Assembly (NCBI RefSeq): GCF_007828835.1
Contig: NZ_VIVL01000010.1
Location: 124,001-188,000, forward strand
From: Variovorax beijingensis
GTDB taxonomy: Bacteria; Pseudomonadota; Gammaproteobacteria; Burkholderiales; Burkholderiaceae_C
Direction: 5' to 3'
DNA length: 64,000 nucleotides
The translations under genes and the position numbers were made by a program. The notes under the pieces are model-generated. The model had not been told where the DNA came from and made no database searches. It saw only the letters and a list, made by a program, of their open reading frames with translations. Numbering within the stretch: the stretch's first letter is position 1; every line of letters starts with the position of its first letter. Shown here piece by piece: positions 54,006 through 62,198 of the stretch.

Positions 54006-54800
54006 TCAGAGGTACTCGGTGTTGGCGTCCACGCTGATCGCCTGGCCGCTGACGTTGCGGGCCGCGGGCGAGCACAGGAACAACGTCATGGCCGCCACGT
54101 CCTCGGCGGTGACCATGCGGCGCAAGGAGGTCTTGCGGATGTAGTCCTCGCGCATCGTCTCGGGGCTGACGCCTGTGGCCGCAGCGCGTGCGGCGATGAC
54201 GCCATCGATGCGCCCGCCCTCCACCGTGCCGGGCAGCACGGCGTTGACGCGCACGCCATACGGGCCGAGCTCGATGGCCAAGGACTTCATCAGCCCGACC
54301 ACGGCCCACTTGGTGGCCGCGTACGGCGTGCGGAAGGCATAGCCGAGGCGCCCCGCGACCGAGCTCATCGCCACGATGCAGGGGTCGGCCTGCGAGTCCT
54401 TCAGCATCGGGACGGCGCGCCGCGCGAACAGGAACTGGCTGTTCAGGTTGACATCAACGGTGCGCTCCCACAGCCCCGGCTCCAGAGCCTGGACGGGCCC
54501 GGTAGGCCCGGCGATACCGGCGTTGTTCACCAGCACGTCCAGTCCGCCCAGCGTGCCGCGCACGTCGTCGAAGACAAGATTCACATCGCGTTCGATCGAG
54601 GCGTCGGCCGCACTGCTGCTGATGCCGGGCACCTCGGCCGCCAGCCGGTCGAGCGCGGCGCGGTCGATGTCACAGACGTGCACGTGAGCGCCGGACTCGT
54701 AGAAGGCGCGGGCGATGGCGGCACCGATGCCGCTCGCGCCAGCGGTCACCAGGACCTTGAGGCCGGGTCGTGGCCGGAGCGAGTCGAGAAGGGTGCTCAT
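54006..54800 (-). CDS. SDR-family dehydrogenase, first gene of operon 2
   Basis: 264 residues. Nucleotide-binding motif VTAGASGIGAAIARAF, NNAGIAGPTGPV, catalytic S in MSSVAGRLGY and YAATK. The tail (LCSPAARNVSGQAISVDANT) is typical. It opens the ten-gene leftward operon (SDR-livK-livH-livM-livG-livF-BKACE-binding protein remnant-SMP30-SDR). It is divergent from the GAF/PucR regulator across 197 bp. Probably acts on a hydroxyl group of the imported compound. Confidence 0.88.
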   Translation of the reverse strand: MSTLLDSLRPRPGLKVLVTAGASGIGAAIARAFYESGAHVHVCDIDRAALDRLAAEVPGISSSAADASIERDVNLVFDDVRGTLGGLDVLVNNAGIAGPTGPVQALEPGLWERTVDVNLNSQFLFARRAVPMLKDSQADPCIVAMSSVAGRLGYAFRTPYAATKWAVVGLMKSLAIELGPYGVRVNAVLPGTVEGGRIDGVIAARAAATGVSPETMREDYIRKTSLRRMVTAEDVAAMTLFLCSPAARNVSGQAISVDANTEYL

Positions 54801-54997
54801 GCTGTGGGTCCTGCGGTGCGATACGTTGGACATGACTGTCGCGGGCGGGCTCCGCAAAACCTATGTGTCGCCCACACACTGGATGCGCCGATCTGATGTA
54901 GGCACCTCACTCGGTAGAAACCCTAGGGAATGTGGGCGCCGCAGCGACTAGCCTGGGCCCCCGGGCTGCTGTCGACGCCTGGAAAGGAGCGATTCAG

Positions 54998-56962
54998 ATG
55001 GCCGTGGAGCTCGAGGCGGAACCTGCGCAGGCGATGGCCTGGGACCTCATCCGGATGCTGCACCAGGGTGCCGCCGCGGAGGAGTTCGCCGCGCGCCTGG
55101 CCGAGGCCGAAGCACTACCGGAGCGGGAGCCCGCCAAGCCCGGTCTCGTCGAGCTGGTGCGCATGGCGATGGCGCTGCGCAACCGGTTGGACCTGTCCCA
55201 ACAGCGCGAGAGCGGAATGCTGGCGGTGATCGAATCGGCCCGCGACCTGTCCAGCCGCCTCGACCTGAAGGAGCTGCTGCGCGCCATCGTCTCGCGCGCG
55301 CGCAACATGCTGGGCTCGCAAGTGGCGTGGATTTCCGCGTACGACACGGCGCTCGGCGCCTTCCATGTGCTCGCCACCGACGGCGCGCTGGCCGGCGGCA
55401 CCGGACAGATGGTGGCGCGCAACGACCTGGGCATCGTCAGCGTGGTCTTGAAGACACGCCTGCCCTTCACCACTTCCGACTACCTGAACGACACCCGATT
55501 CGCGCATGACGCCACGCTGGACGCGACCTTCCGCGACGAAGGCGTGGCCGCCGTGGTGGGCGTGCCGCTGCTGTGGGAGGGCGAGGTGATCGGCATGCTG
55601 TTCGTCGCCGACCGCTACCACCGCACCCACACGGCGCACAACATCTCCATCCTGTCGACCCTGGCCACGCACGCCGCCGTGGCGATCAAGAACGCGAAGG
55701 CTTTCGAACAGGCGAGCGCCGCGCTCGCCAGTGCCGAGGCCGCGCACGCGGCGCTGGAGCATCACTCCCGCAAGGTGCAGGCAGCGGCGGAGGCGCACGA
55801 GCAGATGACGACGCTGCTGGCGCGCGGCGCGTCGCTGGGCGCGCTGTGCGAGGCGGTGGCGGCCCTGATGGAAGGCAGCGTGCTCGTGCTCGACGAGGCC
55901 GCCCAGGTGATCGCCCGCGGCGCCGCCCCCGGTTACGCCAGCGAGGCTGCGACCGGCTACGAGCCGCACGGCGGCCACAGCAGCAACTTGGCCCGCGCGC
56001 TGCGGCACAGCCGGCAGGTCGGACGTTCCGTCGTGGCCTACGAATCCGGCGGCGAAACCTGCCACGCCAGCGCCGTGATCGCGGGGCACGAAATCCTCGG
56101 TTCGGTGCTGCTGTTCCGCAGCGGCGAACTCGACGAGATGGCGGTTCGCACTTTCGAGCGCGGCTGCGCCATGGTGGGCATCGTGCTGCTGGCCCGTGAG
56201 CGCATGGAAGCCAGCCAGAGCCGCGACCAGTCCGCGCTGCTGCGCGCTCTGGTCTCGCCGGTGCAGGACGATCTGCCGGTGCTGTGCGAACGCGCGGCGC
56301 GGTTCGGCCTGGACCTGTCGCAGCCCTGTACGCTGCTGATGGTGGATCTGGGTGATCCGCTGGCCAGCCACCTGGCACGGCGGCTGCGGGCAACGAAGGA
56401 CCTGCCGCAGGCCGTGTTCGACGAGACGGATGGCGTGCTCACGGTGCTGTGCACCACCACGCAGGCGGCGGACGCGCGCCGCATCCTCACAGACCTCGCG
56501 CGCGCCAATGCGGATGGCCGGCTGCGCGGCATCCTGTCCCGGCCGGTACCTGAGCCTGCGGGCCTGCCGGCCGCGTTCTCCGTGCTGCGTCGTGCCCTCC
56601 CGGTGCTGCGCCGCCTGGGAGTGCAGGGCCGCATCGTCGCTCAGAACGAAATGGCGCTGTACTCAACGCTATTCGAGACACACGACAAAGAAAGCCTAGC
56701 GGCATTCCTGCAGGCGACGATTGGTACGCTGACTGCGCACGACGACAAGCGGGGCTCCGAGCTGACGGCGACACTGCTCGCCTACTTCGACAGCAGCCAG
56801 AACGCGACAGCAGCTGCGCAGCGCCTGGGCATCCACGTGAACACCATGCGGCAGCGGCTGATCACCATCGAAGACTTGATCGGGCATTTCGGCGACGCGA
56901 CCCGCTCACTGGAGCTGCACGTCGCGCTGCGCTTGTGGAATCTGACGCGCCCCATGTCCTGA
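54998..56962 (+). CDS. GAF-domain PucR/CdaR-type regulator of operon 2
   Basis: 654 residues. A GAF sensor domain lies at about residues 75-235 (LKELLRAIVSRARNMLGSQV; VPLLWEGEVIGMLFVADRYH). A second region follows, and the C-terminus is the PucR helix-turn-helix (LLAYFDSSQNATAAAQRLGI, HVNTMRQRLITIEDLIG). Related regulators activate catabolic genes for aromatic compounds and organic solvents. The ATG at 54998 has AAAGGAG before it. Its divergent position makes it the likely activator of the operon at 54800. Confidence 0.85.
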   Translation: MAVELEAEPAQAMAWDLIRMLHQGAAAEEFAARLAEAEALPEREPAKPGLVELVRMAMALRNRLDLSQQRESGMLAVIESARDLSSRLDLKELLRAIVSRARNMLGSQVAWISAYDTALGAFHVLATDGALAGGTGQMVARNDLGIVSVVLKTRLPFTTSDYLNDTRFAHDATLDATFRDEGVAAVVGVPLLWEGEVIGMLFVADRYHRTHTAHNISILSTLATHAAVAIKNAKAFEQASAALASAEAAHAALEHHSRKVQAAAEAHEQMTTLLARGASLGALCEAVAALMEGSVLVLDEAAQVIARGAAPGYASEAATGYEPHGGHSSNLARALRHSRQVGRSVVAYESGGETCHASAVIAGHEILGSVLLFRSGELDEMAVRTFERGCAMVGIVLLARERMEASQSRDQSALLRALVSPVQDDLPVLCERAARFGLDLSQPCTLLMVDLGDPLASHLARRLRATKDLPQAVFDETDGVLTVLCTTTQAADARRILTDLARANADGRLRGILSRPVPEPAGLPAAFSVLRRALPVLRRLGVQGRIVAQNEMALYSTLFETHDKESLAAFLQATIGTLTAHDDKRGSELTATLLAYFDSSQNATAAAQRLGIHVNTMRQRLITIEDLIGHFGDATRSLELHVALRLWNLTRPMS

Positions 56963-56985
56963 AGCCAACCTTCTCACCGAAAGGG

Positions 56986-57199
56986 TCAGTCTCTCGGCCA
57001 CTCCCGCAGCGCGGCATTCACCGCCTGCGGCTGCTCCATCGGGCTCATGTGGCCCGAGTCCTCGGCGAGCACCAGCCGCGAGCCGGCCACCATGGCCTGC
57101 ATCTCCTCGTGGCGTGCCAACGGGCTCCAGGCATCCTGGCGCCCGCACAGCAGCAAGGTGGGGCGGCGCAGCGCCTGCAGCACGCCCGACCGCTTCGCG
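56986..57199 (-). pseudogene. Alpha/beta hydrolase, C-terminal fragment
   Basis: About 70 codons matching the end of an alpha/beta hydrolase: RRPTLLLCGRQDAWSPLARH with the acid residue D, and LVLAEDSGHMSPMEQPQAVN with the catalytic histidine. The nucleophile half is missing. Homology stops near 57200-57245, just before repeat unit A begins, so the repeat's arrival or a recombination there removed the front of the gene. It converges on the GAF regulator. Confidence 0.8.
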
Positions 57200-57249
57200 G
57201 CACAGCTGAATGCGCTGCTTGACCGCCCGGACGCGCGACCGGTCTTCAC

Positions 57250-57437
57250 TGCCCTCATGGCCGCACAAGGACTTTGCCCTCGGAATTCCAGCGTCGAACT
57301 CACCTCGCCGTTTCGCGGCTCCGGAGCGTTGCCGTCGATCGACAGCCCGAAGGCCACCATCGATGTTCGGCATGCCGAACATTGCGGAGGTGGACGGAAC
57401 GATCCCGCCCTCGAAGCCGTACAAAGACTCTGCCCCC
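57250..57437 (+). repeat. Second copy of 156-bp repeat unit
   Basis: One full unit like those at 29308-29760, same orientation: TGCCCTCATGGCCGCACAAG, then the palindrome ATGTTCGGCATGCCGAACAT at 57363-57382, 113 bp from the unit start as in the other full units, then the beginning of a second unit. The nic core TATCCTG is replaced by TTCACTG, so this copy should not be nicked. Confidence 0.88.
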
Positions 57438-57519
57438 GAAGTTTCTACGTCGTCCTGCCACCGCTGCATCCAGGCTGCCGAAACCGAAAATTCAATCCGC
57501 TCGCAGAGCACGTCCACAA

Positions 57520-57700
57520 GGCCGCTGCATGAATTTCCTCACGGCTCCATCAAGCGGAAGACCTCCGCTGTCGATACCCGTTCGAGACTTTCGGTGTTCG
57601 GCATGCCGAACACCGAGAAACAGAGCCAGACAGAGAGGTGAATTCGGCACGTAGCGAATTCGGGGCGAACCATCGGATGGGCATCCGCGTCACCCGCGCA
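57520..57700 (+). repeat. Second copy of palindrome unit B
   Basis: Matches 29775-29955 over about 175 bp in the same orientation. Its palindrome CGGTGTTCGGCATGCCGAAC-ACCG (57591-57614) is 24 bp perfect; two bases of the 34-bp version at 29843 are deleted and one changed. It stops next to the XRE-cupin gene. Confidence 0.85.
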
Positions 57701-57725
57701 GCGCGGCAGGGCCGCCAAGAACAGC

Positions 57726-58397
57726 CTACTCTCGCAGCGTGAATACCACTGAGAGGTAAGAGACCGGCTGAGTCTGAATGGCCTCGATCCCATGCAGTGC
57801 AGTCGCATCGAACAGCAGCGAGTCCCCTGCCCTCACCTCCGCAGTCCTGCCGCCATAGCGGTAGCTGACCTCCCCGGACAGGAAGTACAGGAACTTGAGG
57901 CCCGGGTGCTGGAAGGTCACGTAGGGATCGGCACCGGGCAGCAACGTGACCAGGTACGGCTCGACGAACAGGTTGCCCGACAGCAGGTGACCCAGCAGCT
58001 CGTAGCGGTAGTCCGCCACTGCGCCGATCCGATCGACCAAGACACCATGTCCTGCACGCACATGGCAAAAGTCCGTGCGCCGCGCCTGATCACTGAAGAA
58101 GCGCGACGCCGGCACACCCAGACCATTCGCGAGACGCTCCAAGGTCTCCACCGATGGCGAGACCAATCCGCGCTCGATGCGAGAAAGCATCGAGGCAGAA
58201 ATCCCCGAGGTCTTGGCCAGTTCGCCGCCAGACACCTCGGCCGCCATGCGCAGCGCCCTCACCTGCGCGCCGATGCGAGCCGCGGACAGGCTGCGCACGA
58301 CAGGTGCGGGCTGCCGCGGCCGGACACGCGTCACCGACGCTGGCAAGCGCAACGGGCGAGCCGTTGGCAGCGGCGAAGCAAGCTCTCTACGGGCCAT
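57726..58397 (-). CDS. XRE-cupin transcriptional regulator
   Basis: 223 residues. Helix-turn-helix at about 40-95 (IGAQVRALRMAAEVSGGELA; KTSGISASMLSRIERGLVSP), then a cupin sensor domain (YVTFQHPGLKFLYFLSGEVS; VRAGDSLLFDATALHGIEAI). This family often controls adjacent amino acid or amine metabolism genes; here no such gene is next to it. The 30-residue N-terminal extension is Arg/Pro-rich and the true start may be internal. It diverges from a second XRE gene. Confidence 0.88.
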   Translation of the reverse strand: MARRELASPLPTARPLRLPASVTRVRPRQPAPVVRSLSAARIGAQVRALRMAAEVSGGELAKTSGISASMLSRIERGLVSPSVETLERLANGLGVPASRFFSDQARRTDFCHVRAGHGVLVDRIGAVADYRYELLGHLLSGNLFVEPYLVTLLPGADPYVTFQHPGLKFLYFLSGEVSYRYGGRTAEVRAGDSLLFDATALHGIEAIQTQPVSYLSVVFTLRE

Positions 58398-58523
58398 CTT
58401 GAATCTCGCACATGAGAATGGTCAGTTAGCACCTTGTGCAAAGCATCTGGGAACGAGTGCGACACACAATAACTCGTCATATACTTTGTAGCTCTATGCC
58501 ATTCTATATGTGGCAATCAGGCG

Positions 58524-58877
58524 GTGCCAAGCCGCCGCGCTCCCCCTGTTCCGCCACCCAACTTTCCGCGTGCCTTTCGGACTGCGCGGGTCGCGGTAGG
58601 CATCCCGCAGGAGGCCTTCGACACAGTCTCATCTCGGACTTATGTCAGCATTCTTGAAAGAGGCGTGAACGTCCCTACGCTCACGAAGATCGATGCTCTG
58701 GTTCGGGTTCTGGGCCTGCACCCGTTGACTGTGCTCACGCTCGCCTACGCAAGTTCGCCGTCGTCTGAAGAAATCGGCAAACTCCAAGATCTGGTGGCAG
58801 GAGAAATCGCGAGCCTTGGGTTGACGGCGTTCTCGCCAAACTCACTGCCAAGAGGCAAGACTCGCAGCACCAAATAA
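58524..58877 (+). CDS. Small XRE-family regulator
   Basis: 117 residues from a GTG start. HTH_3 fold: FRTARVAVGIPQEAFDTVSS, RTYVSILERGVNVPTLTKID, ALVRVLGLHPLTVLTLAY. Proteins of this size and pattern occur widely in mobile islands in Burkholderiales. The tail is basic (SLPRGKTRSTK). The start codon is uncertain because no ATG is in frame. AT-richer than the catabolic region. Confidence 0.75.
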   Translation: MPSRRAPPVPPPNFPRAFRTARVAVGIPQEAFDTVSSRTYVSILERGVNVPTLTKIDALVRVLGLHPLTVLTLAYASSPSSEEIGKLQDLVAGEIASLGLTAFSPNSLPRGKTRSTK

Positions 58878-58918
58878 GAAATTTGGGCATACGCGTCAAA
58901 CAGATCGAAGATCTTCCC

Positions 58919-59336
58919 ATGACCACAAGCGCTGAGCTGTACCAGCTCAGCTGGGTCATCGAGCAACTCATGGCTGACCCCAGGCGCATCGCGCTTTTAG
59001 CTGCACATAGGCCAACTGGTGAAGTACTGGGACTGGGGGACCGGCAAGCTGCGCGAGGCTCGCATCGCGGCGATGAAAGACCGACCGGTCACGCTGCTCG
59101 ATGAGCAAAGCAAACAGCGCTTCAGCGTGCTGTATGCGGCCGTTGTGCCTGCCGATAAACAGCAGGCAGGCGCGTCACCCTCTCCGGCGACTGCGCCGCC
59201 GCTGAAGCCGCCGCCGGAGAACCATCACAAGCAGGACTTCCGCGTCGGCCAGCGCGTGAGCTCTACCGACCAAAGCGTGAGGCGACAGGTCAGCTCGGGT
59301 AGCAATTCCGACGAGTCAATGCGCCGCTCAAGATAA
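58919..59336 (+). pseudogene. Conserved hypothetical with frameshift
   Basis: MTTSAELYQLSWVIEQLMAD, then PRRIALLAAH; after a frame change at about 59005 it continues as VKYWDWGTGKLREARIAAMK, DRPVTLLDEQSKQRF and LYAAVV. The two parts look like one short conserved protein of unknown function split by an indel near 59005. The tail is Pro/Lys-rich. No domain with known function is recognised. Confidence 0.45.
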
Positions 59337-59457
59337 TTGTCGTCCTCCAGCGTTTGAAGCCACAGTCGGACAGCAACCGGTCGCGCGAGAAGAACCCGAA
59401 TTCGACATGCCGAGGCTGAAGCAGTCGTTGAATGCAGAGCAGCACGTTCGTCATACA

Positions 59458-60393
59458 TCAATCACCCTTCTTCTTCGCGAACCCAAGCACCTTCATCGGC
59501 CCGGTGAGCGTCTGCTTGGCCTTCCAATAGCCCTCCCAGGGGTCCTTGGTCTGGAATGACAGATGCTCGCGTGCAGTGGCGATGGTCCATTGCGCACCGC
59601 TTTTCAGCGTGGCAAGGTCGTCCCAGCTGACAGGCACGGACACGCCGAGGCCCGGCCGGGCGCGCGCGGAGAAAGCGGCCGCGGTGGTCGCACCGTGCCC
59701 GTTGCGCAAATAATCCACAAACAGCTTGCCGACCCGGTTGGCCGGACCGCTCTTAGCGACGAACCGTGAAGGTATCGCGCGCGCGAGGTGCTGCACGACC
59801 GCCTGCGAGAACGCCTTGACCGTGTCGTAGTCGAGTCTTGGCGCCAAGGGCACGACGACATGGAGCCCTTTGCCGCCGCTCGTCTTCAACCAGGACGCCA
59901 GGCCCAGCTCCGAGAGCAGCGTGCGCACGAGCGTGGCGGCCTCCTGGACATGCGGCCAACTCGTGCCTTCGCCCGGGTCGAGGTCGAAGATCAACCGGTC
60001 CGGCTTGTCGATGTTCTTCGCGAGCGAATTCCATGTGTGGAACTCGATGACGTTCATCTGCGCCGCATTCGCCAGCGCCTGCGCCGTGCCTACCTCGAGC
60101 AGCCCCGCGTGCCCGGGCCACAGCTTCTCGTCGAGCTGCTTGACGCCGGGGATGCTCAGCTTGTCGTCATGCTTCTGGAAGAACAACTCGCCTTGGACGC
60201 CGGTTGGCCCTCGGACCAGCGAGCAGGGGCGGCCTTGGAGATGCGGCAGCATCCACTCGGCCACCGACTCGTAGTAGCGCACCAGGTCGAGCTTCGTGAG
60301 GCCCGTGCTCGGGTCGATGACACGTTCGGCGTTGCTGACCTTGTCCGCTTCGTACCCCTTAGCAGACGTCGGTGCCGCAGGAGGCAAACTCAT
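59458..60393 (-). CDS. LigD-type polymerase domain protein, stand-alone
   Basis: 311 residues matching the primase-polymerase (POL) domain of bacterial NHEJ LigD: start ERVIDPSTGLTKLDLVRYYE, catalytic D137 and D139 in LIFDLDPGEG, then LKTSGGKGLHVVVPL and SARARPGLGVSVPVSWDDL. No ligase or phosphoesterase domain and no ku gene are in view. In Burkholderiales LigD is usually a fusion of about 850 residues with this domain last, so this could be a split gene product or a remnant with a chance start. The motifs are intact. Confidence 0.82.
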   Translation of the reverse strand: MSLPPAAPTSAKGYEADKVSNAERVIDPSTGLTKLDLVRYYESVAEWMLPHLQGRPCSLVRGPTGVQGELFFQKHDDKLSIPGVKQLDEKLWPGHAGLLEVGTAQALANAAQMNVIEFHTWNSLAKNIDKPDRLIFDLDPGEGTSWPHVQEAATLVRTLLSELGLASWLKTSGGKGLHVVVPLAPRLDYDTVKAFSQAVVQHLARAIPSRFVAKSGPANRVGKLFVDYLRNGHGATTAAAFSARARPGLGVSVPVSWDDLATLKSGAQWTIATAREHLSFQTKDPWEGYWKAKQTLTGPMKVLGFAKKKGD

Positions 60394-60603
60394 TTAACGG
60401 AGAAAGGGCGGAATTTACAGGCCTGGCTTGACCCGGCTAAGGCCGCGTCACTAGCGCAGCCTCGAGATTAAGTGGGTTCGATGGATTGAGGTGACGAGCC
60501 TTACGCTTGAAGCGGTGCTTCCCAGAGGGGAGACGTCATTGTGCCACTGCCAAAAGTGCGCGCGTGGTTCACACGTTCTGAGCTAGGTGCGGGATTGTGT
60601 TCT

Positions 60604-60939
60604 TTACAGGCTTGCACGGACGGCGCCTGAAGAGCGTTCCCCGGCTGTGCCGAAGTAACTCCCACCCTTGAAGTACCAAAGCAGTTTCTCAAGGAATGGG
60701 ACTGCATCTTCTGGCTTCAGCGCCACGAGTTGCTCATCGGAAATGAGTCCCCTGAACCGGCGGCCGGATGCGGTGAATGCCTCGTACTCGACGTGGTAGC
60801 GCAGCCATTTCTGCCCACAGTGAACGCAGGTCTCGACCGAGACATCGCCATAGCGTCCCTCGGTCTCGTCAACGCCCACCGGCGCCGATTTAAAGCTGAG
60901 GTAGTGGAATGGTGGGCTGTGGCAAGGACAGTTGGACAT
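60604..60939 (-). CDS. Hypothetical zinc-ribbon-like protein
   Basis: 111 residues, family not recognised. Two cysteine pairs suggest metal binding: NCPCHSPP at the start and VETCVHCGQKWLRYHVEYEA in the middle. The rest is compact and mixed in composition, with ISDEQLVALKPEDAVPFLEK. Stand-alone between the LigD domain gene and the methyltransferase. No membrane segment or signal. Confidence 0.6.
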   Translation of the reverse strand: MSNCPCHSPPFHYLSFKSAPVGVDETEGRYGDVSVETCVHCGQKWLRYHVEYEAFTASGRRFRGLISDEQLVALKPEDAVPFLEKLLWYFKGGSYFGTAGERSSGAVRASL

Positions 60940-60971
60940 GCGGACTCAGAACGGATCGTTTCACCAAGCGG

Positions 60972-62198
60972 TTAGACCGTGCTTGTCGCTTCCGCCGTCG
61001 CGTAGAGAAAACCTCGCCCTGTGCCGGGGTGCGCCACGTGATTTCCGGCGAGAGCGAGGTACTTTGACGGAACAGCCGCTACGGGCGCAGGTGGTGGACA
61101 GGCTCTCCGACGGCGAACTGCAAGGCGTGGTGGCTCTGAATACGGCTGGCCGAAGAACTGTTCGCGCATCGATCGAGCTAGCACCTCGGCGAGGAGGCTT
61201 GGCACGGCGTTGCCGATTTGACGTTGAACCTCAATCCGACCTCCAGTGACCGTGATGTCTGCCGGGAATGTTTGCAGGCGAGCCATTTCTTGGGCGCTCA
61301 GCCTTCGGTTTGACCAATGGAAAGGTCCTGTGGCAGGTCCGGGCTGCGCTTGGATCGTCCATGCCGGCCTGTCCTTAGCGAGCTTCAGCAAGAAATTCCA
61401 ATAGCGACGTCTCCAACCAAACAGCGGCTCTCCGCCCATACGATCCGTGTGCCACAGGTAGTTCATCCCCTCGGGAATGGACGGCAGGAGGTCGGCCCAC
61501 TTCCCTGAGATCGTTAAGTCCTCGTCAGAGCGAGGCAAAGCCCCACCGAGCGCGTCCCAGGCTGTCATCCAGCGTTCAAGGCCGGCGCCCTTGTCGCCGA
61601 CTTCGGCGTGGCTCGGCGGAGGCGCAACAAATCGCTTGCCGTCGCGCGATGCGATGACGAATACGCGCGTTCGGGTTTGTGGGACGCCGTAGTCCGCCGC
61701 GTTAAGGGTAATCACGACAGGGCGGTACTTCGACTTGGTTACTGCGTTGATCCGGTCAACGGCCGCTAAGAGCAATTGGAGGCCCTCGTCCTTTCCAGAA
61801 AATCCTAAGCCCTCCACGTTCTCCAGCAGGAACGCCTTCGGGCGAACTTCCTCGAGAACCCGAAGGTAGCCCGAAAGCGTGCTTGCCCTTGGATCGTCTA
61901 GGCGGAGGCTTGAACCGCTTTTCCACCAACCGCTCTTCGAAAATGGCTGACACGGAGGACCGCCGATCAAAACGTCTACCGCATTGGCCTTTAAGCGCCC
62001 AGTCTGCAGAATCTGCTTCGTCGGAGTTGCGAGGAGATCTGCTTCGATGACCGGCCAGTCCCTACTCGCTCGCAGGCTTTCGCAGCACTGATGGTCGAAC
62101 TCGAGAGCCACACGAGTCTCAAAGCCAGCAGCCTCAAACCCATAGTCAAGACCACCAACGCCAGTAAACAGGCTGAGAACAGAAAGTTGTTTTGTCAC
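60972..62198 (-). CDS. DNA (cytosine-5) methyltransferase of an R-M system
   Basis: 408 residues from a GTG at 62198. All C5-methyltransferase motifs are visible: SLFTGVGGLDYGFEAAGF (I), GGPPCQPFS with nucleophile C83 (IV), LLENVEG (E126, N127; VI), PQTRTRVFVIASR (VIII), and QIGNAVPSLLAEVLA (X). The target-recognition region (about residues 190-290) is between VIII and IX. Recognition sequence unknown. GTGA overlap with the upstream endonuclease gene couples them. The last 50 residues are Arg/Pro-rich. Confidence 0.93.
   Translation of the reverse strand: MTKQLSVLSLFTGVGGLDYGFEAAGFETRVALEFDHQCCESLRASRDWPVIEADLLATPTKQILQTGRLKANAVDVLIGGPPCQPFSKSGWWKSGSSLRLDDPRASTLSGYLRVLEEVRPKAFLLENVEGLGFSGKDEGLQLLLAAVDRINAVTKSKYRPVVITLNAADYGVPQTRTRVFVIASRDGKRFVAPPPSHAEVGDKGAGLERWMTAWDALGGALPRSDEDLTISGKWADLLPSIPEGMNYLWHTDRMGGEPLFGWRRRYWNFLLKLAKDRPAWTIQAQPGPATGPFHWSNRRLSAQEMARLQTFPADITVTGGRIEVQRQIGNAVPSLLAEVLARSMREQFFGQPYSEPPRLAVRRRRACPPPAPVAAVPSKYLALAGNHVAHPGTGRGFLYATAEATSTV

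Noticed and set aside
57250..57437. Second functional oriT
   Set aside because: The repeat copy has TTCACTG where the nic core should read TATCCTG, and no mob gene is adjacent.
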